From positions 1 to 48,094 of the forward strand of contig NZ_JAJOZU010000008.1 in assembly GCF_022419205.1 (NCBI RefSeq): a stretch of DNA of 48,094 bases, given 5' to 3'. Below, piece after piece: positions 18,177 to 28,439 of this stretch (position 1 is its first letter; every line of letters begins with the position of its first letter). Position numbers and translations under genes: made by a program. This DNA is from Thermomonas alba (lineage in GTDB: Bacteria > Pseudomonadota > Gammaproteobacteria > Xanthomonadales > Xanthomonadaceae). The notes under the pieces were generated by a model. That model saw only the letters and a program-made list of their open reading frames with translations, did not search any database and was not told the DNA's origin.

Positions 18177-20546
18177 ATGTCTCAGAAACTACTGGTACGC
18201 CGCGCCGCCGTGCTCGGCGCCGGCGTGATGGGAGCGCAGATCGCCGCCCACCTGACCAATGCCGGCATCGACACCGTGCTGTTCGACCTGCCCGCCAAGG
18301 ACGGGCCGGCCGACGGCATCGTGCTCAAGGCCATCGCCAACCTCGGCAAGCTCTCGCCAGCGCCGCTGGCCAGCCAGCGGCTGGCAGAAGCGATCACGCC
18401 GGCCAACTACGACACCGGGCTGGAACTGCTGAAAGGCTGCGACCTGATCATCGAGGCGATCGCCGAACGGATGGACTGGAAGCAGGACCTGTACCGCAAG
18501 ATCGCTCCGTACGTGCCCGCGCATGCGATCCTGGCCAGCAATACTTCTGGCTTGGGAATCAATGCCTTGGCGGGCGTTCTTCCTGAAGAGCTGAAGCATC
18601 GGTTCTGCGGCGTGCACTTCTTCAACCCGCCGCGCTACATGCATCTGGCCGAGCTGATTCCGGCGCAGACCACCGAACCTGGCGTGCTCGATGGGCTGGA
18701 AGCCTTCCTCACCACCCAGCTCGGCAAGGGCGTGGTGCGGGCCAAGGACACCCCCAACTTCATCGGCAACCGGATCGGGGTGTTCTCGATCCTGTCGGTG
18801 ATCCACCACACCCGAGCGTTCGGTCTCGGCTTCGACGAGGTGGACGCGCTGACCGGCCCGCTGCTGGGGCGGCCGAAGTCCGCCACCTACCGCACCTCCG
18901 ACGTGGTCGGCCTGGACACCATGGCGCATGTCATCAAGACCATGGCCGACACCCTGCCGAACGATCCCTGGCACCGCTATTTCCAGTCGCCGGACTGGCT
19001 GCAAGCGCTGATCGCCAAGGGCGCGCTGGGCCAGAAGACCGGCGCCGGCATCTTCCGCAAGGTCGGCAAGGACATCATGGTGCTCGACCTCGAGCGGCAG
19101 GACTACCGGCTCGCCGATCGCGGCGCCGCGCCGGAGGTGGTCGAGATCCTGAAGCTGAAGAACCCGGCGGAGAAGTTCGCCCGCCTGCGCGAGAGCCAGC
19201 ACCCGCAGGCGCAGTTCCTGTGGGCCTGCTTCCGCGACCTGTTCCACTACAGCGCCTACCACCTGGCCGATATCGCCGACACCGCGCGCGACGTGGACCA
19301 GGCCATTCGCTGGGGCTACGGCTGGGCGCAGGGCCCGTTCGAAACCTGGCAAACCGCAGGCTGGAATCAGGTGGCCGGGTGGATCGCCGAGGAGATCGCC
19401 GCCGGACGCGCCATGAGCGTCGCCGCCCTGCCCGCCTGGGTCACCCAGCGCGACGGAGTACACGCCGCCGAGGGCAGCTACAGCCCCGCCAAGGACGCCC
19501 TGCTGCCGCGCTCCTCGCTGCCGGTGTACCGGCGCCAGCGCTTCCCCGACCCGATGCTGGGCGAGCGCTTCGCCCCCGGCGAGACGGTGTTCGAGAACGA
19601 CGGCATCCGCATGTGGCACGACGGCGACGACATCGCCGTGGTCAGCTTCAAGACCAAGATGCACACCGTCTCCGATGCCGTGCTGGACGGGCTGCAGGAA
19701 GCGGTGGGCCGCGCCGAGCGCGACTTCGCCGGCCTGGTGATCTGGCAGCCGAAGGAGCCGTTCTCCGCCGGTGCCGACCTCGCCGGTGCGCTGGGCGCGC
19801 TGCAGGCCGGCAAGCTCGACCTGTTCGAGGCGATGGTGGCCAACTTCCAGGCCACCAGCCAGCGTCTCAAATATTCGCTGGTACCGGTGGTCGCGGCCGT
19901 GCGCGGGCTGGCCCTCGGCGGCGGCTGTGAGTTCCAGATGCACAGCGCCAGGACCGTGGCGCATCTGGAAAGCTACATCGGCCTGGTCGAGGCCGGCGTG
20001 GGCCTGCTGCCGGCGGGCGGCGGCCTGAAGGAGCTGGCGGTGCGCGCCTCCGCGGCGGCCGGCCCAGGCGGCGACGTCTTCGCCGAGCTGAAGAAAATCT
20101 TCGAGACGGTGGCGATGGCCAAGGTGTCCACCTCGGCGCTCAACGCCAAGGAACTGGGCCTGCTGCGCCCCGCCGACAAGATCGCCTTCCACGCCTTCGA
20201 ACTGCTCCACATCGCCAAGGCCGAGGCGCGCGCCTTGGCCGAGGGCGGCTACCGCCCGCCGCTGCCGGCACGCCGCATCCAGGTTGCCGGCGACGTCGGC
20301 ATCGCCACCTTCAAGATGCTGCTGGTGAACATGCTGGAGGGCCGCTTCATCAGCGAGTACGACTATGAAATCGCCGAGCGCATCGCCACCGTGCTGTGCG
20401 GCGGCGACGTGGAGCGCGGCGCGCTGGTGGACGAGGACTGGCTGCTCAAGCTGGAACGCAAGCATTTCGTCGAGCTGGCGCAGCAGGAGAAGACCCAGGC
20501 CCGCATCGCGCACATGCTCAAGACCGGCAAGCCGCTGCGGAATTGA
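18177..20546 (+). CDS. 3-hydroxyacyl-CoA dehydrogenase/enoyl-CoA hydratase (FadN-like)
   Basis: A 789-residue two-domain enzyme for the middle steps of fatty-acid beta-oxidation. The NAD-binding dehydrogenase is N-terminal (GAGVMG at 14-19; FCGVHFFNPPRYMHL and NFIGNRIG follow). The crotonase-type hydratase is C-terminal (FSAGADL, then RGLALGGGCEF and GLVEAGVGLLPAGGG). This order is the reverse of enteric FadB/FadJ and matches the FadN-type arrangement. A strong ribosome binding site (AAGGAG) precedes the ATG. It sits in an operon with psrA and the thiolase gene. Confidence 0.93.
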   Translation: MSQKLLVRRAAVLGAGVMGAQIAAHLTNAGIDTVLFDLPAKDGPADGIVLKAIANLGKLSPAPLASQRLAEAITPANYDTGLELLKGCDLIIEAIAERMDWKQDLYRKIAPYVPAHAILASNTSGLGINALAGVLPEELKHRFCGVHFFNPPRYMHLAELIPAQTTEPGVLDGLEAFLTTQLGKGVVRAKDTPNFIGNRIGVFSILSVIHHTRAFGLGFDEVDALTGPLLGRPKSATYRTSDVVGLDTMAHVIKTMADTLPNDPWHRYFQSPDWLQALIAKGALGQKTGAGIFRKVGKDIMVLDLERQDYRLADRGAAPEVVEILKLKNPAEKFARLRESQHPQAQFLWACFRDLFHYSAYHLADIADTARDVDQAIRWGYGWAQGPFETWQTAGWNQVAGWIAEEIAAGRAMSVAALPAWVTQRDGVHAAEGSYSPAKDALLPRSSLPVYRRQRFPDPMLGERFAPGETVFENDGIRMWHDGDDIAVVSFKTKMHTVSDAVLDGLQEAVGRAERDFAGLVIWQPKEPFSAGADLAGALGALQAGKLDLFEAMVANFQATSQRLKYSLVPVVAAVRGLALGGGCEFQMHSARTVAHLESYIGLVEAGVGLLPAGGGLKELAVRASAAAGPGGDVFAELKKIFETVAMAKVSTSALNAKELGLLRPADKIAFHAFELLHIAKAEARALAEGGYRPPLPARRIQVAGDVGIATFKMLLVNMLEGRFISEYDYEIAERIATVLCGGDVERGALVDEDWLLKLERKHFVELAQQEKTQARIAHMLKTGKPLRN

Positions 20547-20688
20547 ACATGGGAAAGATCGGGCCTACTGCCGCGACTTTCCCGGCGCGGGCGCATGACG
20601 TGACATTCGCCCGCTCGCGCAGCATCGCATGCGATACCGCGGCGGCACGTCCCTGTGCCGCCGACATCCCAGACATTGGAGTCCATCC

Positions 20689-21894
20689 ATGAGCAAGCAA
20701 ATCCAGGACGCCTACATCGTCGCCGCCACCCGCACCCCGGTGGGCAAGGCCCCGAAGGGCGTGTTCCGCAACACCCGCCCCGACGACATGCTGGCGCACG
20801 TGCTGAAAGCCGTGATCGCGCAGGCGCCGGGCATCGACGTCAACCGCATCGACGACGCCATCATCGGCTGCGCGATGCCCGAGGGCGAGCAAGGCATGAA
20901 CGTGGCGCGCATCGGCGTGCTGCTGGCCGGCCTGCCCAATACCGTCGCCGGTCAGACCATCAACCGCTTCTGCTCCTCCGGCCTGCAGGCGGTGGCGCTG
21001 GCCGCGCAGCAGATCCAGCTGGGCCATTCCGACCTGATGCTGGCGGGCGGCACCGAATCGATGTCGATGGTGCCGATGATGGGCAACAAGGTCGCGCTGT
21101 CGCCGGCGGTGTTCCGCGACGACCACGTGGCGATCGCCTACGGCATGGGCATCACCGCCGAAAAAGTTGCCGAGGAGTGGAAGGTCTCGCGCGAGGATCA
21201 GGATGCCTTCGCGCTGGCGTCGCACCAGAAGGCGCTGGCCGCGCAGGCGGCCGGCGAGTTCCGCGACGAGATCACGCCATACGAGGTGGTTTCACGGCAG
21301 CCGGATCTGGCGGGCAACACCATCCAAATCCGCACGCGGCGGGTGGAGCAGGACGAAGGCCCGCGCCCGGATACCACGCTGGAAGGGTTGGCCAAGCTGC
21401 GCCCGGTGTTCCGCAACGGCCAGTTCGGTGGCACCGTCACCGCCGGCAATGCCTCGCAGATGAGCGATGGCGCTGGCGCGGTGCTGCTGGCATCGGAGCA
21501 GGCGATCAAGGATTACGGGCTGACCCCGCTGGCGCGTTTCGTCAGCTTCAGCGTGGCCGGCGTGCGTCCGGAAGTGATGGGCATCGGCCCGGTCGCGGCG
21601 ATTCCCAAGGCGCTCAAGCAAGGCGGCCTCACCCAGGACCAGCTGGACTGGATCGAGCTCAACGAGGCGTTCGCCGCGCAGGCGCTGGCAGTGATCCGCA
21701 CCTGCGGGCTGGATCCGGCCAAGGTCAACCCGCTGGGCGGCGCGATCGCGCTGGGCCACCCGCTGGGCGCCACCGGCGCGATCCGCACCGCCACCCTGGT
21801 GCATGGCCTGCGCCGGCGCAAGCAGAAATACGGCATGGTGACCATGTGCATCGGCACCGGCATGGGCGCGGCGGGGATCTTCGAGTCGCTCTGA
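20689..21894 (+). CDS. fadA: Acetyl-CoA C-acyltransferase (thiolase)
   Basis: A 401-residue thiolase for the last step of beta-oxidation. The acyl-accepting cysteine is C95 in NRFCSSGLQA. GHPLGATGA holds the catalytic histidine and MCIGTGMGAAGIFE the second cysteine. The ATG at 20689 is chosen because the conserved family N-terminus (IQDAYIVAATRTPVGK) starts there; in-frame codons upstream belong to the 142-base spacer after the hydratase gene, in which nothing else was seen. It closes the psrA operon and is followed by a terminator. Confidence 0.95.
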   Translation: MSKQIQDAYIVAATRTPVGKAPKGVFRNTRPDDMLAHVLKAVIAQAPGIDVNRIDDAIIGCAMPEGEQGMNVARIGVLLAGLPNTVAGQTINRFCSSGLQAVALAAQQIQLGHSDLMLAGGTESMSMVPMMGNKVALSPAVFRDDHVAIAYGMGITAEKVAEEWKVSREDQDAFALASHQKALAAQAAGEFRDEITPYEVVSRQPDLAGNTIQIRTRRVEQDEGPRPDTTLEGLAKLRPVFRNGQFGGTVTAGNASQMSDGAGAVLLASEQAIKDYGLTPLARFVSFSVAGVRPEVMGIGPVAAIPKALKQGGLTQDQLDWIELNEAFAAQALAVIRTCGLDPAKVNPLGGAIALGHPLGATGAIRTATLVHGLRRRKQKYGMVTMCIGTGMGAAGIFESL

Positions 21895-21915
21895 TCCCGC
21901 GCGTTCGGACACGCG

Positions 21916-21941
21916 AAAACGGCGCCTTGCGGCGCCGTTTT
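21916..21941. terminator. Bidirectional terminator between fadA and galU
   Basis: AAAACGGCGCC (21916-21926), a four-base loop, then GGCGCCGTTTT (21931-21941). The perfect stem has A and T runs on both sides and lies between the convergent stop codons of fadA and galU, so it can stop both transcripts. Confidence 0.9.
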
Positions 21942-21966
21942 CATTGCAACCGCGGCCAACCGATCC

Positions 21967-22872
21967 TCAGGTCTCGACCACGCCCATCTCACCCAGGGCT
22001 CTTTGCATCAGACCGCGCGCGGCTTCGCTGAGCTTTTCGTGATCCAACGCGTAGCGGATGGTGGCCTCGATCAGTCCGAGATGGGTACCGCAATCGAACC
22101 GGGTGCCGTGGAAGCGGAACGCGTCCACCCGCTCACGCTGCAGCAGCGCGGCAATCGCATCGGTCAGCTGGATCTCGCCGCCAGCCCCCTTCGGGGTGGT
22201 CTCCAGCAGGTCGAAGATCGCCGGGCTGAGTATGTAGCGACCGACCACGGCGAGCGTGCTCGGCGCATCCTCGGGGCGCGGCTTCTCGACGATCTTCCGA
22301 ATGCGCCCGGCTTGTCCATCGAAGCCGTCGGTCGCCACGATCCCGTAACTGCTGGTCTGCTCGCGCGGCACGTCCTGCACCGCCACCACGCTGCCGCCGG
22401 TCGCCTGGGCGTGGTCGGCCATCTGCGTGAGCGCACCGTCGCCACGGCTCCAGATCAGATCATCCGGCAGCAGCACCGCGAACGGCTCGTCGCCCACCAC
22501 CGGACGCGCGCACAGCACGGCATGCCCCAGCCCCAGCGCCTCGGCCTGGGTCACGAACACCGCGCGCACGCCGTCGGGCAACACGTTGCGCACCAGCGCC
22601 AGTAGCTCCTGCTTGCCGGATTTCTCCAGCTTCTGCTCCAGCTCGTAGGCCTTGTCGAAGTAATCGGCCACCGCGTGCTTGTAGCGGTTGGTGACGAACA
22701 CCAGGGTGTCGCAGCCGGCGGCGATCGCCTCATCCACCGCGTACTGGATCAGCGGACGATCGACGATCGGCAGCATTTCCTTGGGCACGGTCTTGGTCGC
22801 GGGAAGAAAGCGGGTGCCAAGGCCGGCGACCGGGAATACCGCCTTGCGGATACGCGGGAAAGATCGACTCAT
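21967..22872 (-). CDS. galU: UTP-glucose-1-phosphate uridylyltransferase
   Basis: A 301-residue enzyme making UDP-glucose for LPS and exopolysaccharide. The nucleotide-binding motif [18 protein letters not shown] near residue 15, LPDDLI in the middle and VEKP further on are canonical. The ATG at 22872 starts the family N-terminus; the reading frame extends further upstream but without homology. It lies four bases after the dehydratase gene on the same strand. Confidence 0.95.
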   Translation of the reverse strand: MSRSFPRIRKAVFPVAGLGTRFLPATKTVPKEMLPIVDRPLIQYAVDEAIAAGCDTLVFVTNRYKHAVADYFDKAYELEQKLEKSGKQELLALVRNVLPDGVRAVFVTQAEALGLGHAVLCARPVVGDEPFAVLLPDDLIWSRGDGALTQMADHAQATGGSVVAVQDVPREQTSSYGIVATDGFDGQAGRIRKIVEKPRPEDAPSTLAVVGRYILSPAIFDLLETTPKGAGGEIQLTDAIAALLQRERVDAFRFHGTRFDCGTHLGLIEATIRYALDHEKLSEAARGLMQRALGEMGVVET

Positions 22873-22876
22873 CGGT

Positions 22877-24043
22877 TCACTCTGTCGGTGGAAGCATGGA
22901 AATCGAAGCGCGCCTGACGGCGCTTGCCGCGGGCTCGACGGGCACGGGCACGCCCAGCAGCCGCTGCAGCGAGGGCACATCATAGGCAAGCACGGCCTCG
23001 CGCAGCGCCTGCAGTCGGGTGATGACCTCCGCTGGCGCGCCCGCGTCCAAGGGCAACCGCCAGATCCCGGGCGCAGCCTGCTGGCGCTGCGGCGGCAGCT
23101 CCGGTTCGTGCAGGCGCTCGCCCGGGCGCAGCCCGGTGAACACCATGCCGACCTCCTGCGGGCTCAGGCCGGCCTGCCGCAGCAGACGCGAGGCCAGCGC
23201 GAGGATCGCCACCGGCGCGCCCATGTCCAGGGCATACATTGCACGCTGCTCGCCCAGCGCCGCCGCCTGCAGGATCAGCTGGCAGGCCTCGGTGATGGTC
23301 ATGAAATAGCGCGTGGCCTGCGGATGGGTCAGCGTCAGCGGCCCACCGCGGCGGATCTGTTCGCGGAATACCTGGCTCACGCTGCCAGCCGAATCCAGCA
23401 CATTGCCGAAGCGCACCACCGCCAGGCGGGTTGCGGAGGCTTCCGCCAGCAGCGCCAGGCAGACTTGCTCGGCCAGATGCTTGCTCGCCCCCAGCACGCT
23501 GACCGGATCCATCGCCTTGTCGGTGGACACCAGCACCATGCACGCGATGCCGGCGGCGCGCGCCGCCTGCGCCACGGTTGCGGTGGCCAGCACATTGTTA
23601 CGCGCGGCCTCGCGCGGCTGCATCTCCAGCAGCGGCACATGCTTGTAGGCGGCAGCGTGGATCAGGGTCTCCACCGGTCCCTGCTCCAGCGCGTGCGCCA
23701 GCACCGCTGGATCGCCGCAGTCGCCGAGCACCGCCACGCTTTCCAGCGCCGGGAACGCCGCGTGCAGGCGCTCCTGCACCTGCAGCAGCGCCAGTTCGTC
23801 GATCTCCACCAGCAGCAGCCGGCGCGCGCGGTGGAGCGCGCACTGGCGGCAAAGCTCGGCACCGATCGAGCCGCCGGCTCCGGTCACCAACACCGTCTGC
23901 CCGCGCAGCCAGGCGCGGATCCTGCCGGAATCGGCCACATGCTCGCGCCGGCCCAGCAAGGCCGCAGCCTCGCCGATGTCGGCCACGATTCGCCGGCGGT
24001 GTCCGCGCGATGGCGTCAGGCGATGCCACCAGTGGCGATTCAT
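22877..24043 (-). CDS. Soluble nucleotide-sugar 4,6-dehydratase (CapD/WbpM-like, no membrane half)
   Basis: A 388-residue extended SDR enzyme, likely a UDP-N-acetylhexosamine 4,6-dehydratase for O-antigen or capsule sugars. The Rossmann motif TGAGGSIG is at 54-61. [20 protein letters not shown] and GASKHLAEQ are family motifs, and the C-terminal [12 protein letters not shown] is typical. WbpM/PglF relatives are often about 650 residues with N-terminal membrane helices; here only about 45 residues precede the catalytic domain and none is hydrophobic. The start overlaps the previous gene's stop (ATGA), so the short form is genuinely the encoded one. Confidence 0.87.
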   Translation of the reverse strand: MNRHWWHRLTPSRGHRRRIVADIGEAAALLGRREHVADSGRIRAWLRGQTVLVTGAGGSIGAELCRQCALHRARRLLLVEIDELALLQVQERLHAAFPALESVAVLGDCGDPAVLAHALEQGPVETLIHAAAYKHVPLLEMQPREAARNNVLATATVAQAARAAGIACMVLVSTDKAMDPVSVLGASKHLAEQVCLALLAEASATRLAVVRFGNVLDSAGSVSQVFREQIRRGGPLTLTHPQATRYFMTITEACQLILQAAALGEQRAMYALDMGAPVAILALASRLLRQAGLSPQEVGMVFTGLRPGERLHEPELPPQRQQAAPGIWRLPLDAGAPAEVITRLQALREAVLAYDVPSLQRLLGVPVPVEPAASAVRRASISMLPPTE

Positions 24044-25029
24044 GTCATGCCCTCCGCGCCGGCACGCATCTGCCCGCGCCACCACAGCCAGATCGAGACG
24101 GCGAGAAACGCCGCCAGGCCGCCGTAGGCCCAGACGATCGGCGCCGCCCGCAGCCAGGCCATGCAGGCCATCGCCAACCCCGTCCACGCGGCATAGCTCA
24201 GCGTCACCCGGGAATGGCCAGCCTCGCGCGCCCAGCGCTGGTAGAGATGTTGCAGGTGCGGCAGCCACCAGCGCTCGCCGCGCAGCACGCGCCGGCCCAG
24301 GGTCATGGCCACGTCCACCAGCACCGTCGCCAGCGGCAGCGCCAGCAGCGGCCACAGCACCGGCGCATGCCGCGGCAGCGCCAGGCCGAGCAGGCACGCC
24401 AGGAGATACCCCATCGCGCCGCTGCCGACATCGCCGGCGAACACGCGGGCGCGCGGGAAGTTGAATGGCAGAAAGCCGAGACAGGCCGCTGCCAGCGCCA
24501 GTCCCAGCCAGCGAGCTTCCGCCTCCTGCAGCGACACCAGCGCCAGCGCGCACAGCAGCGCCTGGCTGGCCGCCAGTCCGTCGATTCCGTCGATGAAGTT
24601 CCAGGCGTTCACCAGCACCGGCACCAGCACGCCGCCCAGGATCACCGCGGCTAGCGGCGCCTGCGCACGCGCCAGCGCAATGGCCAGACATCCTCCGGCC
24701 AGCAGCTGGGCCGCCAGTCGCCAGCCAATCGCCAGCGGGCGGCGATCATCGCGCCAGCCGGCCACGGCCACCAGCAGCAGGCCCGCGCCCATCCAGCCGG
24801 CACCGGCGACGCCGTGCCAGGCGAACACCGCGAATGCCGCCAGCCCGACCAGCGCGATTCCGGCGCCGCCTCCGCGCGGCGTGGGAACGGCGTGGCTGCG
24901 GCGTGGCCCCGGTCGATCCAGCATCCCGGAACGCCATGCGAACCGGCGCACGCCTTCGGTGGCCGCGGCCGACAGCAGGAAGCTCGCCGCCAGCATGAGT
25001 CCGGTTGCAGCCGGGTCAGACCACGGCAT
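24040..25029 (-). CDS. WecA/MraY-type polyprenyl-phosphate sugar-1-phosphate transferase
   Basis: A 329-residue integral membrane protein with about ten hydrophobic helices. It should load the first sugar-1-phosphate onto undecaprenyl phosphate to begin O-antigen or a related glycan. Hallmarks are NAWNFIDGIDGLAA (the DxxD-like Mg2+ site) and FAGDVGSGAMGYLL, and the cytosolic PTPRGGG motif near the N-terminus. The C-terminal HLYQRW region corresponds to the loop involved in sugar recognition. It overlaps lapB by 14 bases and the dehydratase gene by four, so the four genes are coupled. Confidence 0.88.
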   Translation of the reverse strand: MPWSDPAATGLMLAASFLLSAAATEGVRRFAWRSGMLDRPGPRRSHAVPTPRGGGAGIALVGLAAFAVFAWHGVAGAGWMGAGLLLVAVAGWRDDRRPLAIGWRLAAQLLAGGCLAIALARAQAPLAAVILGGVLVPVLVNAWNFIDGIDGLAASQALLCALALVSLQEAEARWLGLALAAACLGFLPFNFPRARVFAGDVGSGAMGYLLACLLGLALPRHAPVLWPLLALPLATVLVDVAMTLGRRVLRGERWWLPHLQHLYQRWAREAGHSRVTLSYAAWTGLAMACMAWLRAAPIVWAYGGLAAFLAVSIWLWWRGQMRAGAEGMT

Positions 25030-26200
25030 AGTTCAACAGTGGCTTGACGCTCCCCCACTCGCGGCAGCTCGGACACTGCCAGTGGTGGCTGCGCGCGCCG
25101 AAGCCGCAGCGGTTGCAGCGGTAGCTGGGGTTGCGCACCAGCAACTGGTCGGTGATGTGCTTGAGATCGTGCAGGGTCGCCACCGCATCCGCGCCTGCGG
25201 CCAGGCTGAGTTCGATCAGCGCAGCCTCGCCGCGCACCGAGGGGCGATCCTTGAGCTGCTGCGCCAGGTAGCGGCGGGCCGCATCCACCCCCTCCTCGGC
25301 CTCCAGCATCCGGGTCAGCGCCAGTACCGGAGAAATGCCGCGGTAGTGCTCGCACATGCCGGCGAGGAACGCGCGCGCGCCGGTGCGCTCACCGGCCTTT
25401 TCATAGTTCTCCAGCAGCATGGGCAGGATCACCGGCAGGAAATCCGGATCATGGCGGGCCGCACGCTCGAACGCGCGGATCGCAGCCTGGGTGTTGCCGG
25501 CCTCGGCCTCGATCCGGCCTTCGAGGATGCCGGCGCGCACCGAGGTGGGATCCGCGGCATAGGCGCGCGCCACCGCCGCGCGCGCGGCCTCGACATCGCC
25601 ATTGCTGCGGTGACGGTCGGCCAGTTCGCATTCGAACTGGCCGATCAGGCGGCCCATCGGCTGCCCGGTCACCTGCTCGTAGCGGGAGGCGTTGTGAATC
25701 GCGCGCTCCCAATCGCGCTCGGATTGATAGATGTCGATCAGGTGCTTGAGGGCCTGCGGCGCGCGCTGATCCAGGCGCGCCAAGTCGTTGAATACGGTCT
25801 CGGCGCGGTCCAGCAGCCCGGCGCGCATGTAGTCCTCGCCGAGCGCCGAAAGCGCCTGGATTTTCTGGGTGTCGGTCAGGTCCGGCCGCTGCGCCAGCGC
25901 TTGATGCAGGCGGATCGCGCGGTCGACTTCGCCTCGCCGGCGGAACAGATGGCCCAGCGCGACCTGAGTCTCGAAGGTGTCCTTGTCGAGCTCCGCCACA
26001 TGCAGGAACAGCTCGATCGCCTTGTCCTGCTGCTCGTTGAGCAGGTAGTTCAGGCCGCGGAAATAGGTCGTGGAGAGCTTGCTGACCTGATGCCCACTAT
26101 GGCGCTCGCCGCCGCGGCGCCCAATCACCCAACCAACGAGTGCCGCCAGGGGAACCAGGATGATGAACCACATCCATTGGTCGAGAAAATCGAAATCCAT
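25016..26200 (-). CDS. lapB: LPS assembly regulator LapB (YciM)
   Basis: A 394-residue membrane-anchored TPR protein. In E. coli LapB guides the FtsH protease to LpxC, setting LPS synthesis. The N-terminal helix (MWFIILVPLAALVGWVIG) anchors it, tetratricopeptide repeats follow, and a rubredoxin-like zinc ribbon closes it (CNRCGFGA and CPSCREWG). The ATG at 26200 matches the family start; 15 more upstream residues are possible but not conserved. In many relatives lapA lies directly upstream; here only 112 bases separate lapB from ihfB. Confidence 0.94.
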   Translation of the reverse strand: MDFDFLDQWMWFIILVPLAALVGWVIGRRGGERHSGHQVSKLSTTYFRGLNYLLNEQQDKAIELFLHVAELDKDTFETQVALGHLFRRRGEVDRAIRLHQALAQRPDLTDTQKIQALSALGEDYMRAGLLDRAETVFNDLARLDQRAPQALKHLIDIYQSERDWERAIHNASRYEQVTGQPMGRLIGQFECELADRHRSNGDVEAARAAVARAYAADPTSVRAGILEGRIEAEAGNTQAAIRAFERAARHDPDFLPVILPMLLENYEKAGERTGARAFLAGMCEHYRGISPVLALTRMLEAEEGVDAARRYLAQQLKDRPSVRGEAALIELSLAAGADAVATLHDLKHITDQLLVRNPSYRCNRCGFGARSHHWQCPSCREWGSVKPLLNYAVV

Positions 26201-26312
26201 GATGCTCTCCGTGACTCGGCAAGGCAGCGCCAAAGCAGCCAGCATGCGGCGGCTAGCTTAGCGGACTCTACCGGATGGAATCAGTCGAAGCGGGCGCGTG
26301 ATGCCACGCGCA

Positions 26313-26615
26313 TCAGTCGGCGTCGGGCAGTGGGATGACGTCGGTGACCCGCTCGCGCAACTCTTTGCCTGGCTTGAAGTGCGGCACGTATTTGCCGGGC
26401 AGGGCCACCGCCTCGCCGGTCTTGGGATTGCGGCCGGTGCGCGGCGGCCGATAGTGCAGGGAAAAGCTGCCAAACCCGCGGATCTCGATGCGCTGTCCGC
26501 TCGCCAGTGCGCTGCTCATCATCTGCAGCAGGGACTTGACCGCAAGGTCGACGTCGTCCGCCTTCAGATGGGGTTGCCGCCGGGCCAGCAGCTCGATGAG
26601 CTCGGATTTGGTCAT
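26313..26615 (-). CDS. ihfB: Integration host factor beta subunit
   Basis: A 100-residue DNA-bending protein of the HU/IHF family. [11 protein letters not shown] opens it, and the beta-arm [22 protein letters not shown] includes the intercalating proline. It forms the IHF heterodimer with IhfA. Its place between rpsA and lapB is conserved among gammaproteobacteria. The gap to rpsA is 75 bases, with no terminator seen, so it may be read together with rpsA. Confidence 0.96.
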   Translation of the reverse strand: MTKSELIELLARRQPHLKADDVDLAVKSLLQMMSSALASGQRIEIRGFGSFSLHYRPPRTGRNPKTGEAVALPGKYVPHFKPGKELRERVTDVIPLPDAD

Positions 26616-26690
26616 GTCGTGAAAAATCTCGTCGCGGCCGCAGGCGGCCCGGCATGCGCCGGGCCGCTGCAGGTTCCGATGGCGTCGGGA

Positions 26691-28391
26691 TCAGTCGGCT
26701 TTGTTCAGCTGCTCGCGCAGCAGCGCGCCCAGCTTGGTGGTGCCGCTGGCCGCATCGGCATTGGCCTTGTTGTACTCGGCCAGCGCCTCGGCGGCTTCCG
26801 CCGCATCCTTGTCCTTGATCGACAGCTGCAGGGTACGTCCCTTGCGGTCCATGCCGACGAACTTGGCTTCAATCCGCTGGCCGACCTTCAGCACCTGGCT
26901 GGCATCGTCCACACGCTCTTGGCTGATGTCGCGCGCCATGACGTAGCCTTCCACGCCATCGCCCAGGTCGATGGTCGCGCCCTTGGCGTCCACGTCCTTG
27001 ACCGTGCCGGACACCTTGCTGCCCTTCGGATGCGCCGCCAGGAACTGGCCCAGCGGATCCTGTTCCATCTGCTTGACGCCCAGCGAGATGCGCTCGCGCT
27101 CGGGATCGACCGCCAGCACGACGGCCTCCAGGGTATCGCCCTTCTTGTAGTTGCGCGCGATCTCCTCGCCGGAGGAGTTCCAGCTGATGTCGGACAGGTG
27201 GATCAAACCGTCGATGCCACCCTCCAGGCCGATGAAGATGCCGAAATCGGTGATCGACTTGATCTGGCCGGACACCTTGTCGCCCTTCTTGTGAGTGGCG
27301 GCGAAGGTTTCCCACGGATTGCTGGTGACCTGCTTGATGCCCAGCGAGATGCGGCGGCGCTCTTCATCCACGTCGAGCACCATGACCTCGATTTCGTCAC
27401 CGACCTGCACCACCTTGGCCGGATTGACGTTCTTGTTGGTCCAGTCCATCTCGGACACATGCACCAGGCCTTCGACGCCCGGCTCGATCTCGACGAAGGC
27501 GCCGTAATCGGTGACGTTGGAGACCTTGCCGAACACGCGGCTGCCGGCCGGATAGCGGCGCGCGATGTTGTCCCACGGATCCTCGCCCAGCTGCTTCAGA
27601 CCGAGGCTGACGCGATTGCGCTCGCGATCGTACTTGAGCACGCGCACTTCGAGCTCCTGCCCGACCTCCACCACCTCGGACGGATGCCGCACGCGCTTCC
27701 ACGCCATGTCGGTGATGTGCAGCAGGCCATCGATGCCGCCGAGATCGACGAACGCGCCGTAGTCGGTCAGGTTCTTGACCACGCCCTTGAGCACGGCGCC
27801 CTCGACCAGCTTCTCGAGCAGCTGCTCGCGCTCCTCCGAATGCTCGCTCTCGACCACCGCGCGGCGGGAGACGACCACGTTGTTGCGCTTGCGATCGAGC
27901 TTGATGAGCTTGAACTCCAGCTCCTTGCCCTCCAGATAGGCCGGATCGCGCACCGGGCGCACATCGACCAGCGAACCGGGCAGGAATGCGCGCACATCCT
28001 TGATGTCCACGGTGAAGCCGCCCTTCACCTTGCCGCTGATGCGACCGACGACGGTCGCGTTCTTCTCGAGCGCTTCCTCGAGTTCGTCCCACACCATCGC
28101 GCGCTTGGCCTTCTCGCGCGAGAGCACGGTTTCGCCGAAGCCGTTTTCGAGCGAATCGAGGGCGACCTTGACTTCATCGCCGATGGCGACGTCGATCTCG
28201 CCGTTCTCGTTACGGAACTGCTCGATCGGGACGATACCCTCGGACTTCAGGCCAGCATTGATGACCACGACATCGTTGCGGATGTCGACCACGGTGCCCT
28301 TGACGATGGCGCCAGGCTTGAGCTTGGCAAGATCGGCCGCCTGGCTGGCTTCGAACAGTTCGGCGAAGGATTCGGTAGCTGCGGAGTTCAT
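26691..28391 (-). CDS. rpsA: 30S ribosomal protein S1
   Basis: A 566-residue protein with six S1 RNA-binding domains (E. coli S1 is 557), which brings mRNA to the ribosome. Repeat hallmarks such as [22 protein letters not shown], shortened in each domain, are easy to follow. The ATG at 28391 starts the family N-terminus ([10 protein letters not shown]). The ribosome binding site is poor (only GAG), as in other rpsA genes, where S1 regulates its own translation through a folded leader. Confidence 0.97.
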   Translation of the reverse strand: MNSAATESFAELFEASQAADLAKLKPGAIVKGTVVDIRNDVVVINAGLKSEGIVPIEQFRNENGEIDVAIGDEVKVALDSLENGFGETVLSREKAKRAMVWDELEEALEKNATVVGRISGKVKGGFTVDIKDVRAFLPGSLVDVRPVRDPAYLEGKELEFKLIKLDRKRNNVVVSRRAVVESEHSEEREQLLEKLVEGAVLKGVVKNLTDYGAFVDLGGIDGLLHITDMAWKRVRHPSEVVEVGQELEVRVLKYDRERNRVSLGLKQLGEDPWDNIARRYPAGSRVFGKVSNVTDYGAFVEIEPGVEGLVHVSEMDWTNKNVNPAKVVQVGDEIEVMVLDVDEERRRISLGIKQVTSNPWETFAATHKKGDKVSGQIKSITDFGIFIGLEGGIDGLIHLSDISWNSSGEEIARNYKKGDTLEAVVLAVDPERERISLGVKQMEQDPLGQFLAAHPKGSKVSGTVKDVDAKGATIDLGDGVEGYVMARDISQERVDDASQVLKVGQRIEAKFVGMDRKGRTLQLSIKDKDAAEAAEALAEYNKANADAASGTTKLGALLREQLNKAD

Positions 28392-28414
28392 GAAAAATCT
28401 CGGGTGGATACACA

Positions 28415-28439
28415 GGCAGCCCACAGCGACGGGGCTGCC
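28415..28439 (-). promoter_or_regulatory. Hairpin in the rpsA leader
   Basis: GGCAGCCC (28415-28422) pairs with GGGCTGCC (28432-28439), 24 bases before the rpsA start. Two more small dyads lie upstream in the 163-base cmk-rpsA gap (ACCAC-AC-GTGGT, and GGCACG-TC-CGTGCC). A multi-hairpin leader without a Shine-Dalgarno sequence is the known layout for autogenous control by S1 in E. coli; the same here is inferred. Confidence 0.5.

Noticed and set aside
18189-20513. Very long open frame antisense to the beta-oxidation gene (774 codons), with similar ones at 26298-28493, 33546-35510 and 37315-39936
   Set aside because: These are mirror frames of high-G+C genes. Their translations are His/Arg/Gln/Ala-rich without domains, while the opposite strand encodes clear known proteins.
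18177-20546. Enteric-type FadB/FadJ
   Set aside because: The dehydrogenase domain is N-terminal and the crotonase domain C-terminal, the reverse of FadB/FadJ.
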